The position numbers and the translations under genes are program-made. From contig JBBQGB010000004.1 in the NCBI GenBank assembly GCA_038322575.1, forward strand, positions 23,505 through 87,504: a stretch of DNA of 64,000 nucleotides, given 5' to 3'. The notes under the pieces are model-generated. The model made no database searches. It was given only the letters and a program-made list of their open reading frames with translations, and had not been told where the DNA came from. Within the stretch, counting starts at the first letter, position 1, and each line of letters begins with the position of its first letter. This document shows, in pieces, positions 1 through 7,187 of this stretch. The DNA is from JACMOY01 sp038322575. Its GTDB lineage: Bacteria > Actinomycetota > Actinomycetes > Actinomycetales > Angustibacteraceae.

Positions 1-237
1 CAGTTCACCGAGCAGCAGGCGCTGACCTACCCCCTGCTCAGCGACCCCGACCGTGCGGTGATGACCGCGTGGGGCGCGTTCGGCGAGAAGAAGCTGTACG
101 GCAAGACCGTCACCGGCGTGATCCGCTCGACGGTCGTGCTGGACGCCGAGGGCACCGTCACCTGGGTGCGTCACAACGTCAAGGCCACCGGGCACGTCGC
201 GATGCTGACCCGTGAGCTGGGCCTGCCGGCGGCCTGA
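1..237 (+). CDS. bcp: Thioredoxin-dependent peroxiredoxin (Bcp/PrxQ type), C-terminal part
   Basis: The window opens inside this gene. The 78 residues present are the C-terminal half of a Bcp-type thiol peroxidase, which is about 155 residues when complete. Visible family features are YPLLSDPDRAV, a GVIRSTVVLDAEG strand and the closing VRHNVKATGHVAMLTREL helix. The enzyme reduces hydrogen peroxide and organic peroxides in the cytoplasm using thioredoxin. The peroxidatic Cys lies upstream of the window and cannot be checked. The reading frame is open from base 1 to the TGA. The tRNA gene follows after 23 bp. A thioredoxin gene lies 20 kb further on but is not linked to it. Confidence 0.85.
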   Translation, partial: QFTEQQALTYPLLSDPDRAVMTAWGAFGEKKLYGKTVTGVIRSTVVLDAEGTVTWVRHNVKATGHVAMLTRELGLPAA

Positions 238-260
238 CGGTGCGTAGGCTCCCCTCTGGA

Positions 261-342
261 GCGGGAGTGGTGTAACTGGCAGCCACGCAGGATTTAGGTT
301 CCTGTGCCTTCGGGCGTGAGGGTTCGAGTCCCTTCTCCCGCA
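261..342 (+). tRNA. tRNA-Leu (anticodon UAG)
   Basis: The acceptor stem GCGGGAG (261-267) pairs with CTCCCGC (335-341), with discriminator A at 342. The anticodon stem CAGGA/TCCTG encloses the loop TTTAGGT, giving anticodon UAG for the Leu codon CUA. A long variable arm (TGCC-TTCG-GGCG) marks a class II tRNA, and the T loop reads TTCGAGT. The 3' CCA is not encoded. Confidence 0.95.
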
Positions 343-440
343 CGCCGGCAGACCGGGCCGCACCGCGCCTGCGGTAGCGCCCCGGCGCCGATGGCACCAC
401 TCTTGGGGCCGACCGAACACCCCCTCAGCAAGGAGCAGCC

Positions 441-659
441 GTGGCTGACCTGAACACCCAGAGCGAGACCACCAGCTTCGTCGACCTCGGCAAGCAGATG
501 TGGTCCTACCTGACCGGCAAGGGCGCGGCGATCAACTACGAGTTCGTCGACATGATCGTCGAGGTGCCCCGCGAGACCGGCCCGAGCGCGCCGCGCGCGA
601 TCTGGCGGCTCAACGGCACCCTGCGCATCACCACCGCCGAGGACGCCGCGAAGAAGTGA
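441..659 (+). CDS. Small conserved protein of unknown function, 72 aa
   Basis: I do not recognise a named domain. The product is a soluble 72-residue protein without signal peptide or membrane segment. It has a helical N-terminal half (FVDLGKQMWSYL) and a strand-rich C-terminal half ending ITTAEDAAKK. The GTG start is supported by AGGAG at 431-435, five bases upstream. The stop overlaps the GTG of the next gene by four bases (GTGA), so the two are almost certainly co-translated. It follows tRNA-Leu by about 100 bp. The function cannot be inferred from the sequence. Confidence 0.7.
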   Translation: MADLNTQSETTSFVDLGKQMWSYLTGKGAAINYEFVDMIVEVPRETGPSAPRAIWRLNGTLRITTAEDAAKK

Positions 660-1108
660 GTGACCTGCCCTTCGGTCGCCTCGACGTCCAGGGTGATCTC
701 GACCTGGACGTCGACGGCGTGCCGGCGCACCTGAGTGCCACCGGTTCGCGCCTGCTGCTGACGTCCGCCCACCCCGACCGGGTGTGGGCGGCGGCGGTCG
801 CCAGCGCGCTGCCGGCGGGCGTCGGCGTCGTCGACGGGCCCCGCGCTGTCGGCCGGGCCGCCGAGGCCCTGGCCGCCGCCGGCCTGCAGCTGCGGGTCGA
901 CGGGCCGCGCGGCACCGTCGTCACCCTCGGCGACGGCGTGGCCTCGCGGCTGGGGCAGGTGACGACGGGGTCGGCGGCCGTCGGCCCCGGCAGCGCGCCC
1001 GCCCTCACCGTCCTGGCCCTCACCCGCTGGCGCCGGCAGCTGGTGGGCGCCGGTGTCCTGGTCGGGGTGGGGGCGCTCGCCCGGTGGGTGCTGCGGCGAC
1101 TGCGCTGA
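656..1108 (+). CDS. Conserved hypothetical protein, 150 aa, possible C-terminal membrane anchor
   Basis: Unrecognised. The GTG at 656 overlaps the stop of the previous gene (GTGA). The protein begins SDLPFGRLDVQGDLDLDVDG and continues as an Ala/Val-rich alpha/beta fold. It ends with a hydrophobic stretch of about 18 residues (LVGAGVLVGVGALARWVL) followed by RRLR, which looks like a tail anchor with positive residues on the cytoplasmic side. The codon pattern is strongly G/C at third positions, so I treat it as genuine. An upstream extension of the frame to about 500 overlaps the previous gene and is rejected because of the GTGA coupling. A strong palindrome follows 24 bp after the stop. Confidence 0.7.
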   Translation: MSDLPFGRLDVQGDLDLDVDGVPAHLSATGSRLLLTSAHPDRVWAAAVASALPAGVGVVDGPRAVGRAAEALAAAGLQLRVDGPRGTVVTLGDGVASRLGQVTTGSAAVGPGSAPALTVLALTRWRRQLVGAGVLVGVGALARWVLRRLR

Positions 1109-1132
1109 CCGACGTACCACGCACGAGAACGA

Positions 1133-1182
1133 CAGAACGGGGCAACCCCGCGTCACGGAAGACGCGGGGTTGCCCCGTTCTG
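1133..1182. terminator. Perfect 22-bp palindrome between convergent genes; member of the GGGGCAAC palindrome family (copy 1)
   Basis: Arms 1133-1154 and 1161-1182 pair perfectly around a six-base loop (ACGGAA). The core GGGGCAACCCCGCGTC is shared, with small changes, with palindromes at 5564, 11831 and 12886. Here it lies between convergent genes and probably acts as a bidirectional terminator, although no U-run follows. Confidence 0.75.
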
Positions 1183-1248
1183 GTTGCCGGACCGCCCCCT
1201 GCGGCGGTCCGGACGATGGTGCGTGGTCGTGCGGTGGAGCTGTGTCGA

Positions 1249-1911
1249 TCAGGCCTTCGGGGTGAGGACCGTGTCGATCAGGTAGACCGTCGCGTTGGCG
1301 GTCTTGACGTTGCCGCAGATGACGGCAGTGGAGCCGTCGACCTTGAGCTCCTGGCCGGAGCCGCTGACGGTGACCTCGCCACCCTCGACGGTCTTGTGGG
1401 TGCCGACGATCTGCGAGGCGTCCAGCTGGCCGGGGATCACGTGGTAGGTGAGGATCTTGCTCAGCAGCGCGTCGTCCGTGGTCAGGGTCTTGACCGTGGC
1501 GGCCGGCAGCTTCGCGAAGGCGGTGTCGACCGGGGCGAAGACGGTGAACTCACCGTTGTTGAGCGTGTCGACCAGGTTGACCTTCGGGTTCAGCTTGCCC
1601 GAGACGGCCGAGACGAGGGTCTTGAGCAGCGGGTTGTTGGACGCCGCGGTGGCGACCGGGTCCTTGCTCATGCCCTCGACCGAACCGGCACCGGACGGGA
1701 CGGCCTTGGCGTAGTCGGCGCAGCCGGGGCCCACCAGCGCCATGGCGTCGGCGGCCATGGTCTCGGACGGGGTCATGGCCGGCGTCGAGGCGGCCGAGCT
1801 GCTCGACGACGAGGTCGTCGTGCTGCCGGCGTCGGTGCTGCTGCTGCCACAGGCCGAGGCGGTCAGCGCGACCGCGGCGAGGGCGACGGTGATGGCGATG
1901 CGGGGCTTCAT
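1249..1911 (-). CDS. Fasciclin (FAS1) domain lipoprotein
   Basis: This is a 220-residue exported protein. A short hydrophobic signal ends in the lipobox TASAC with Cys21. A Ser/Thr-rich linker (about 22-45) follows, then one FAS1 domain (about 80-218) containing FTVFAPVDTAFAKLP and ILTYHVIPGQL. The architecture matches mycobacterial MPT70/MPT83-type adhesion proteins. It probably sits on the outer face of the membrane; its ligand is unknown. AAGGAG lies at a normal distance before the ATG. The gene is 104 bp downstream of, and on the same strand as, a membrane-anchored molybdoenzyme, so the two may form one transcription unit. In mycobacteria such genes are controlled by SigK; no sigma factor is visible here. 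Confidence 0.88.
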   Translation of the reverse strand: MKPRIAITVALAAVALTASACGSSSTDAGSTTTSSSSSSAASTPAMTPSETMAADAMALVGPGCADYAKAVPSGAGSVEGMSKDPVATAASNNPLLKTLVSAVSGKLNPKVNLVDTLNNGEFTVFAPVDTAFAKLPAATVKTLTTDDALLSKILTYHVIPGQLDASQIVGTHKTVEGGEVTVSGSGQELKVDGSTAVICGNVKTANATVYLIDTVLTPKA

Positions 1912-2015
1912 GTCAGCGATCTCCTTGTCATGTGGTGCACCCTGCGGACTCCGAGCCCGCGGGGGTGTACTGGGGAGGCGGCTCGGTGCCACCTGCCCCT
2001 GTCTGTGGGGTGCTG

Positions 2016-3572
2016 CTAGCTCACCAGGACGGACTTGGAGTCCAGGCCGGTGGTGCCGTTGGGTCTGATCCGGGCCCGGGTCTCGACCTGCTCGTTGCCG
2101 TCCAGGTCGATGGCGCGCGAGGAGAGGGTGTGGTTGCCGGGGGTGGCGTCCCACTCGTAGACCCACTGGACCCAGGTGTTCTTGCCTGGCGTCTCGGCGA
2201 GGCGCGCGTCGTTCCACGGCCCACCGTCGACCCTGACCTGCACCTTGGCGATGCCGGTCGTCTGCGCCCACGCCACCCCGGCCACCGCGTTCTTGCCGGC
2301 GGTGAGCTTGGCGAACGAGGCAGGGACGTCGACCCGTGAGGCCAGCTTGATCGGCGCCTTCGCGTCGTAGCCTCGCGGCGTCCAGTACGCCTCGTCCCGG
2401 TCGAAGCGGGTGACCTTGAGGTCGGTGACCCACTTGGTGGCCGAGACGTAGCCGTACAACCCTGGCACGACCAGGCGTGCCGGGAACCCGTGCTCGACCG
2501 GCAGCGGCTCACCGTTCATCGCGATCGCCAGCAGGGCGTCGCGGCCTTCGGTGAGGTTGGCCAGCGGGGTCGAGATCGTCATGCCGTCGACGCTGGTGCT
2601 GAGCACCATGTCGGCATCGCTCGCGGGTGAGACCTGCTTGAGCAGATCCGAGAGGGGGTAGCCCAGCCACACCGCGTTGCCGGCCAGCTTGCCACCAACC
2701 TCGTTCGAGACGCAGGTGATGGTGGTGGCCCGCTCGACCAGCGGCAGCTTCAGCAGGTCGGCGTAGGTGAGCGTGAGCTCCTTGTCGACCATGCCGTGGA
2801 TCTTCAGCATCCAGTCCTCGGCGCGCAGCCGGGGCAGGGTCAGGGCCGTGTCGACGCGATAGAAGTCAGCGTTCTTGGTGGTGAAGGGCGTGATGCCCTT
2901 GACGGGCAGCTGGGCGCCGGCCGGCAGGGTGACCTTCTCGACCGGGGTCGGCAGGGTGATGGCAGCCCGCGAGGCGACGACGTCCGTGGTGCTGCCGGCA
3001 GCGACCCGCGACACGGCGGCGCTGACCAGCGCGGTGCCGCCCACGGCACCGGCGGTCTGCAGGAACGCGCGGCGGCTCCACCCCCGCTCGCCGGTGGCCG
3101 GGCGGGTCACCAGCTGCTGCAGGGCGAGGATGCCGAGCACCGCGCCGACCACGGTGGGCAGGACGTCCAGCGGGGTGGCCGAGGGTCGCGTGGCGACCGC
3201 GGCGCCCGCGACGACACCCAGCAGGACGACGACGCCGACACCCGCCTCGACCCGACGGCGGGCCGCGAGGCCGGCGACGACCGCCAGGACGGCGAGGACG
3301 ACACCGACCGAGGCCAGCAGCACGACCTTGTCGTTGCTGCCGAAGGTCCGGATGGCGAAGTCCTTGAGCCAGCCGGGGGTGCGGTCGACGAACGCGTCGC
3401 CGACGGCCACGACCGGGCTGGCGGCGCCACCACCGACGCCCAGGCGCACCAGCAGCGCGGCGAGCAGCTCGGCGGCGCCGACCGTCAGGGCTCCGGCCAG
3501 CAGACCCGCCAGGGCGGCCTGCGGGGCGGTGATCCGCCCGGTGGCGGTCGAGGAGTTCTGCACGGTGCTCAC
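2016..3572 (-). CDS. Membrane-anchored sulfite-oxidase-like molybdopterin oxidoreductase (paralogue 1)
   Basis: The protein has 518 residues. Residues 1 to about 160 hold four hydrophobic segments. A twin-arginine motif (SRRAFLQTAG, about 164-173) and a further hydrophobic stretch then lead into an extracytoplasmic sulfite-oxidase fold. The molybdenum-ligating cysteine is in TCVSNEVGG (about Cys287). Downstream are PLPVEHGFPARLVVPGLYGY and a C-terminal immunoglobulin-like Moco-dimerisation domain. Such enzymes are molybdenum oxidoreductases of the cell envelope; the substrate cannot be told from sequence. The closest relative in the window is the gene at 7188-8732, which shares the same layout. 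Heterodisulfide or haem domains are absent, so electrons must leave through another carrier. Confidence 0.85.
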   Translation of the reverse strand: MSTVQNSSTATGRITAPQAALAGLLAGALTVGAAELLAALLVRLGVGGGAASPVVAVGDAFVDRTPGWLKDFAIRTFGSNDKVVLLASVGVVLAVLAVVAGLAARRRVEAGVGVVVLLGVVAGAAVATRPSATPLDVLPTVVGAVLGILALQQLVTRPATGERGWSRRAFLQTAGAVGGTALVSAAVSRVAAGSTTDVVASRAAITLPTPVEKVTLPAGAQLPVKGITPFTTKNADFYRVDTALTLPRLRAEDWMLKIHGMVDKELTLTYADLLKLPLVERATTITCVSNEVGGKLAGNAVWLGYPLSDLLKQVSPASDADMVLSTSVDGMTISTPLANLTEGRDALLAIAMNGEPLPVEHGFPARLVVPGLYGYVSATKWVTDLKVTRFDRDEAYWTPRGYDAKAPIKLASRVDVPASFAKLTAGKNAVAGVAWAQTTGIAKVQVRVDGGPWNDARLAETPGKNTWVQWVYEWDATPGNHTLSSRAIDLDGNEQVETRARIRPNGTTGLDSKSVLVS

Positions 3573-3683
3573 GGCCTCTCTTCGAGCTGGTTCGCGTCAG
3601 GGATGGGTCAACTTCGGATCTTTCTTGGCGAATCTCACCTGAGGTCATGTGACGTGACTCACAGTGAGGCGCCGGGACGCGAT

Positions 3684-3717
3684 CGAGGCCCCGTCGTGGG
3701 AGGACGACGGGGCCTCG
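3684..3717. terminator. Hairpin, 14-bp perfect stem
   Basis: CGAGGCCCCGTCGT (3684-3697) pairs with ACGACGGGGCCTCG (3704-3717) across GGGAGG. It lies upstream of the molybdoenzyme start and beside a transposase relic, so it ends no intact gene in the window. It may have terminated the lost IS gene, or it may be a relic itself. Confidence 0.55.
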
Positions 3718-3784
3718 GCAGTGCTTCGGTGACCGGGCTCGCGCGGATGGGTGCGGGTCTGCACCCGTCCGACGGGGCGGGCTG

Positions 3785-3987
3785 CTACGGCGTTTCTCCA
3801 GCTACGTCGGGCCACACGACAACCGCGCGCAGGACGACGCCGGCGCGGCAGGTCAGGGCGAGCTCGTCGTAGCGGGTGACCAGGGCCGCCACCGCAGGCG
3901 GCCCCCGGCTGGGCCTCGACGTTCGCGGTGCCCGATCTGGTGTGACGGCTCGGGGATCACCGCCTTGATGCCGCGCGAGCGGCCGGT
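3785..3987 (-). pseudogene. IS5-family transposase remnant
   Basis: Two stretches typical of the C-terminal part of IS5-family DDE transposases lie in different frames. RGIKAVIPEPSHQIGHRERR (about 3975-3916) corresponds to the RGIKAVIPE..DQ..NR block. In another frame, VTRYDELALTCRAGVVLRAV (about 3877-3800) corresponds to the closing RYDKLA..YRA.VVL motif. The block between them, holding the catalytic Glu helix, is missing, so the gene has an internal deletion of roughly 35 codons plus a frameshift. No intact N-terminal half or terminal inverted repeats could be found. The rest of the gene-free stretch 3573-4274 holds only the molybdoenzyme promoter region and the hairpin at 3684. Confidence 0.7.
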
Positions 3988-4274
3988 GATCGTGCAACCG
4001 CGTCCCCCGCCCCACTGCGCTGACACGCCATGAGCGGCGTGGTCATCACGTGTCAGCTGCGGGCTCATGCCTTGGCGCGTCAGCCGGAAACTGGCGTGGG
4101 TGCGGGTGATGACCCCACCTTCGCTGCACCGACTACCGGTGCTCGGGCGCGTTCCGGCGGTGCTCTGTCAGCGTCGCTGACGGGAACCGGTGGTTGCCGA
4201 GGTTCTCGAAAGTCGTTGCGCCAGAGCAGTTTGCGGGCTCTGGACTGTCGGTGGTGACCTCTAGCGTGTGAGGC

Positions 4275-5552
4275 ATGGACAGCACCCGGGCACTGAGCGA
4301 GGCGCTGGTCGCCGTGCGCGACGCGGTGACCGGGTTGCAGTCCGAGGACCTGCACGGGGTCGACTCCGGCTCGCTGCTCACCGACGTCGCGGACCTGCGC
4401 CGCCTGGCCGACCAGGTCGAGGGCGAGTGGTTGCGGCGGGTCGGTGAGGTCCACGCGCGCGGTGCCGCCCAGGTGGTGGGGGCGGGGTCGACGAAGGCGT
4501 TCCTGCGCGGCACCTGCTTGGTGTCCCCGGGCGAGGCATCGAAGGCAGTGGCCACCGCGACCGCCCTGCGCTCGACGTGCGAGACAACAGCTGACGCCCT
4601 TGCCGCGGGGACGATCGGGCTGGGCCAGGCGCAGGTGATCACCAAGGTCACCACCGACCTGCCCTCGGCGCTGCCCCAGGACACCCGCCAGGACGGTGAG
4701 CAGGTGCTCCTGACCCACGCCGCCCTGCTGGACCCGGCGCAGCTGGCCCGGGCCGGTCGGTACCTCGCGTCCCGGGTCGACCCCCACGGTGTGGCTCGCG
4801 ACGAGGCCGAGCAGCGTGAGCGGTCGGGGATCACCTTCGCCTCCACCCTGTACGGCGCGGGGATCGCCAGGGGTGACCTGGACCCCGAGTCACTGGCGGT
4901 GATCTGCGCGGCGCTCGAACCCCTGTCCGTCCCACGACCGCCGACCGCGGACGGGCTGATCGACGGGCGGACCGCGGCCCGGCGACGCCTGGATGCCTTG
5001 GTGGAAGTGAGCCGCCACTATCTGGACTGCCAACAACCCGCCGACGTCCGCCGCCCGGGCGCCCACCTGACTGTGGTCACCGGTGCGGGCACCCTGGCCG
5101 GTGAGCCTGGCGGGTCGTCCCTGGACTGGGGTGGCGTGATCAGCGGTGAGACCACCCGTCGCCTGGCGTGCGACGCCACGATCACCCCGGTCACCATCGG
5201 GCCGCTCGGTCAGGTGCTGGACGTCGGACGCCGCACCCGCACCGTCACCGCCGCCATGTGGGCGGCCCTGATGGTCCGCGACGCCGGATGCGCGTTCCCC
5301 GGCTGCGACACCCCCACCAGCCGGTGCGACGCACACCACGTCGTCCACTGGGCCGACGGCGGCCCCACCAGCCTGACCAACCTGGTGCTGCTGTGCCCGT
5401 ACCACCACCAACGCGTCATCCACGACGACCAGCACCACGACCGATGGTCAGTCCGGATCGACGAACCCACCGGCCGACCCGTCTTCGACCCACCCATCTG
5501 GACCCGAAGACGAGGGCTACCCCTGCCACCCCTGTGGCAACCCGACGGGTGA
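4275..5552 (+). CDS. DUF222 / HNH endonuclease-domain protein (13E12-like family)
   Basis: A 425-residue protein with an N-terminal DUF222 helical domain (about 1-300) and a C-terminal HNH module. The module is visible as CAFPGCDTP, then DAHHVVHWADGGPTSLTNLV (His at about 353-357) and LLCPYHHQRVIH. The two CxxC-like pairs bind structural zinc and the HH-N-H set would coordinate the catalytic metal. This is the actinobacterial REP13E12-like family, often present in many copies per genome and thought to be mobile or phage-derived. The cellular role is unknown. The gene is preceded by a degraded transposase and followed by a GGGGCAAC palindrome 11 bp after its stop, both consistent with an accessory insertion. 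Confidence 0.88.
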   Translation: MDSTRALSEALVAVRDAVTGLQSEDLHGVDSGSLLTDVADLRRLADQVEGEWLRRVGEVHARGAAQVVGAGSTKAFLRGTCLVSPGEASKAVATATALRSTCETTADALAAGTIGLGQAQVITKVTTDLPSALPQDTRQDGEQVLLTHAALLDPAQLARAGRYLASRVDPHGVARDEAEQRERSGITFASTLYGAGIARGDLDPESLAVICAALEPLSVPRPPTADGLIDGRTAARRRLDALVEVSRHYLDCQQPADVRRPGAHLTVVTGAGTLAGEPGGSSLDWGGVISGETTRRLACDATITPVTIGPLGQVLDVGRRTRTVTAAMWAALMVRDAGCAFPGCDTPTSRCDAHHVVHWADGGPTSLTNLVLLCPYHHQRVIHDDQHHDRWSVRIDEPTGRPVFDPPIWTRRRGLPLPPLWQPDG

Positions 5553-5563
5553 ACCCCCACCAC

Positions 5564-5603
5564 CGGGGCAACGGCGCGTCACCCTTGACGCGCCATTGCC
5601 CCG
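5564..5603. repeat. GGGGCAAC palindrome family, copy 2
   Basis: CGGGGCAACGGCGCGTCA (5564-5581) pairs with TGACGCGCCATTGCCCCG (5586-5603), one mismatch in 18 bp, across a four-base loop. It sits between the convergent HNH and M28 peptidase genes and can serve as a terminator for both. Confidence 0.8.
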
Positions 5604-5650
5604 ATCAGCCACGGGGTTGCTCAGCCGTCCGGCACGGCTGAAACACGCGA

Positions 5651-7108
5651 CTACGCGCGCGGGACCGGGAACGCCGCCGGGCTGTGCCGGCCGGCGCGGT
5701 CGACAGCGCGCACACCGAAGAACACGTTGTCTTTCGAGATGTCCAGCGTCACGGCGGTGACGTCGCCGACCGGCACGGCGTGCTCCCACTCGGGCGCGGT
5801 GCTCTCGCGGTAGACGACCTCGTACCCGGCCAGGCCCGCGTCCGTGCCGCGCTCCCAGACCAGGTCGGTCTCGTTGGTCAACCGGTTGGTGCGGATCGCG
5901 GCACCGCGCGGCGCGCCCGGTGCGGTGGCCAGTGACCACAGCGCCGCACCGTTGACCCGCCCGACGGCGGCGATGTAGTCGTTGTCGCAGAACTGCGGCA
6001 GGTCACCGATCTGGACGCCGTTCTCGACCCGGACGTCCTGGTGCTGGTGGCGGTAGTCCTCGCGCGGCTCGGTGAACCGCGCCGCCGGCCACCCCTGCTC
6101 CAGGAACGGGATGTGGTCGCCGCCGCGCAGGTACCGGTCGCGGCGGTAGACCACGCGCACGTCCAGACCGGTCACCCCGTTGTCGGCGACCTCGCGGACG
6201 AAGCGGGCCAGCTGGCGGGCGGACGAGTCGTTCTCGCCGCCGACCGCACGCCGGACGGCGGCCTGGGCGGGGGTCTCGGCGGTCGGCACGCCCTCGGCGA
6301 ACAGCCGGATCGTGTGCCGGTCGACGGCCCCGTCCTCGGCCCGCGGGCTGCCGATGATGTCGTTGGTGAACATCCCCTGGACGTCGGCGCCCTGGGCCTT
6401 GAGCGCCTTGGCCAGGTAGGTCGACCCGTACAGGCCCTGCTCCTCGCCGGCCACGGCCGCGAAGACGAGCGTGGCGGCGAAGGGGCGGGTGGCCATCAGG
6501 CGCGCCAGCTCGAGCGCGACGGCGACCCCGGACGCGTCGTCGTCGGCGCCGGGGGCGTCGTCGGTGAAGTTCAGGATGTCGGTGACGCGCGAGTCGTAGT
6601 GACCGCTGACGACGTACGTGCGCCCGGGGTCGGTCGTGCCGCGCAGGGTCGCGACGACGTTGGTGATGGTCGTGGCCGTCGGGATGCGGTCGGCCGGCTG
6701 CTGGACGTAGGACTGCAGCTCGACGCTCATCCGGCCGCCGGAGGTCGCGGCGACCTGCTGGTACTGGTCGAACAGCCAGTCGCGCGCTGCGCCGATCCCG
6801 CGCTTCGGGTCGGTCTGCGACGACAGCGTGTGCCGGGTGCCGAACGACACCAGGGCCGCGATCGTGGCCTCGATCCGCTTCGGGTCGACCTGCCTGAGCA
6901 GCGCCGCCAGCTCGCGGTCGACGCGCTGGGCGGTGGCCGGGGGGCCGTGCGGGAAGTCGCCGCGGCTCGGGCGGTCGTCCGCCGCGGCCGGCGAGGCGCC
7001 CACCAGCGGGGCGGCCACCGCGACGCCGGAGGCGGCGATCGCGGCAGACAGGAACGTGCGTCGGTTCGGGCTCTGGCCGTTCGCAGGGGTCGTCATGCCC
7101 TCCGTCAT
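5651..7108 (-). CDS. Tat-exported M28-family zinc aminopeptidase
   Basis: Up to 485 residues. The N-terminus carries a Tat signal, NRRTFLSAAIAASG, ending near ASPAAAD. The M28 metallopeptidase core shows the zinc-binding order of the family: His in SGHYDSR, the bridging Asp in GADDDASG, the Glu pair in AGEEQGLYG, then Asp in FTNDIIG. The C-terminal 90 residues form a fibronectin-like domain (TDLVWERGTDAGLAGYEVVY). It probably cleaves N-terminal residues from peptides outside the membrane. The start is uncertain: the first ATG (7108) lacks a Shine-Dalgarno sequence, while the ATG four codons later has GGAGGG only one or two bases upstream. Either gives a complete Tat signal. Confidence 0.85.
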   Translation of the reverse strand: MTEGMTTPANGQSPNRRTFLSAAIAASGVAVAAPLVGASPAAADDRPSRGDFPHGPPATAQRVDRELAALLRQVDPKRIEATIAALVSFGTRHTLSSQTDPKRGIGAARDWLFDQYQQVAATSGGRMSVELQSYVQQPADRIPTATTITNVVATLRGTTDPGRTYVVSGHYDSRVTDILNFTDDAPGADDDASGVAVALELARLMATRPFAATLVFAAVAGEEQGLYGSTYLAKALKAQGADVQGMFTNDIIGSPRAEDGAVDRHTIRLFAEGVPTAETPAQAAVRRAVGGENDSSARQLARFVREVADNGVTGLDVRVVYRRDRYLRGGDHIPFLEQGWPAARFTEPREDYRHQHQDVRVENGVQIGDLPQFCDNDYIAAVGRVNGAALWSLATAPGAPRGAAIRTNRLTNETDLVWERGTDAGLAGYEVVYRESTAPEWEHAVPVGDVTAVTLDISKDNVFFGVRAVDRAGRHSPAAFPVPRA

Positions 7109-7187
7109 AGCGCACGGTGACGGTTGTGTCCAGATCTGTGACGAGTTGTGCCGACGGACGGTCGGACCCGCTCAGGCGACGGTCACC

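Noticed and set aside
500..655. N-terminal extension of the 656-1108 gene
   Set aside because: It overlaps the 72-residue gene in another frame and is Arg/His-rich; the GTGA overlap at 656 is the usual coupling in this window.
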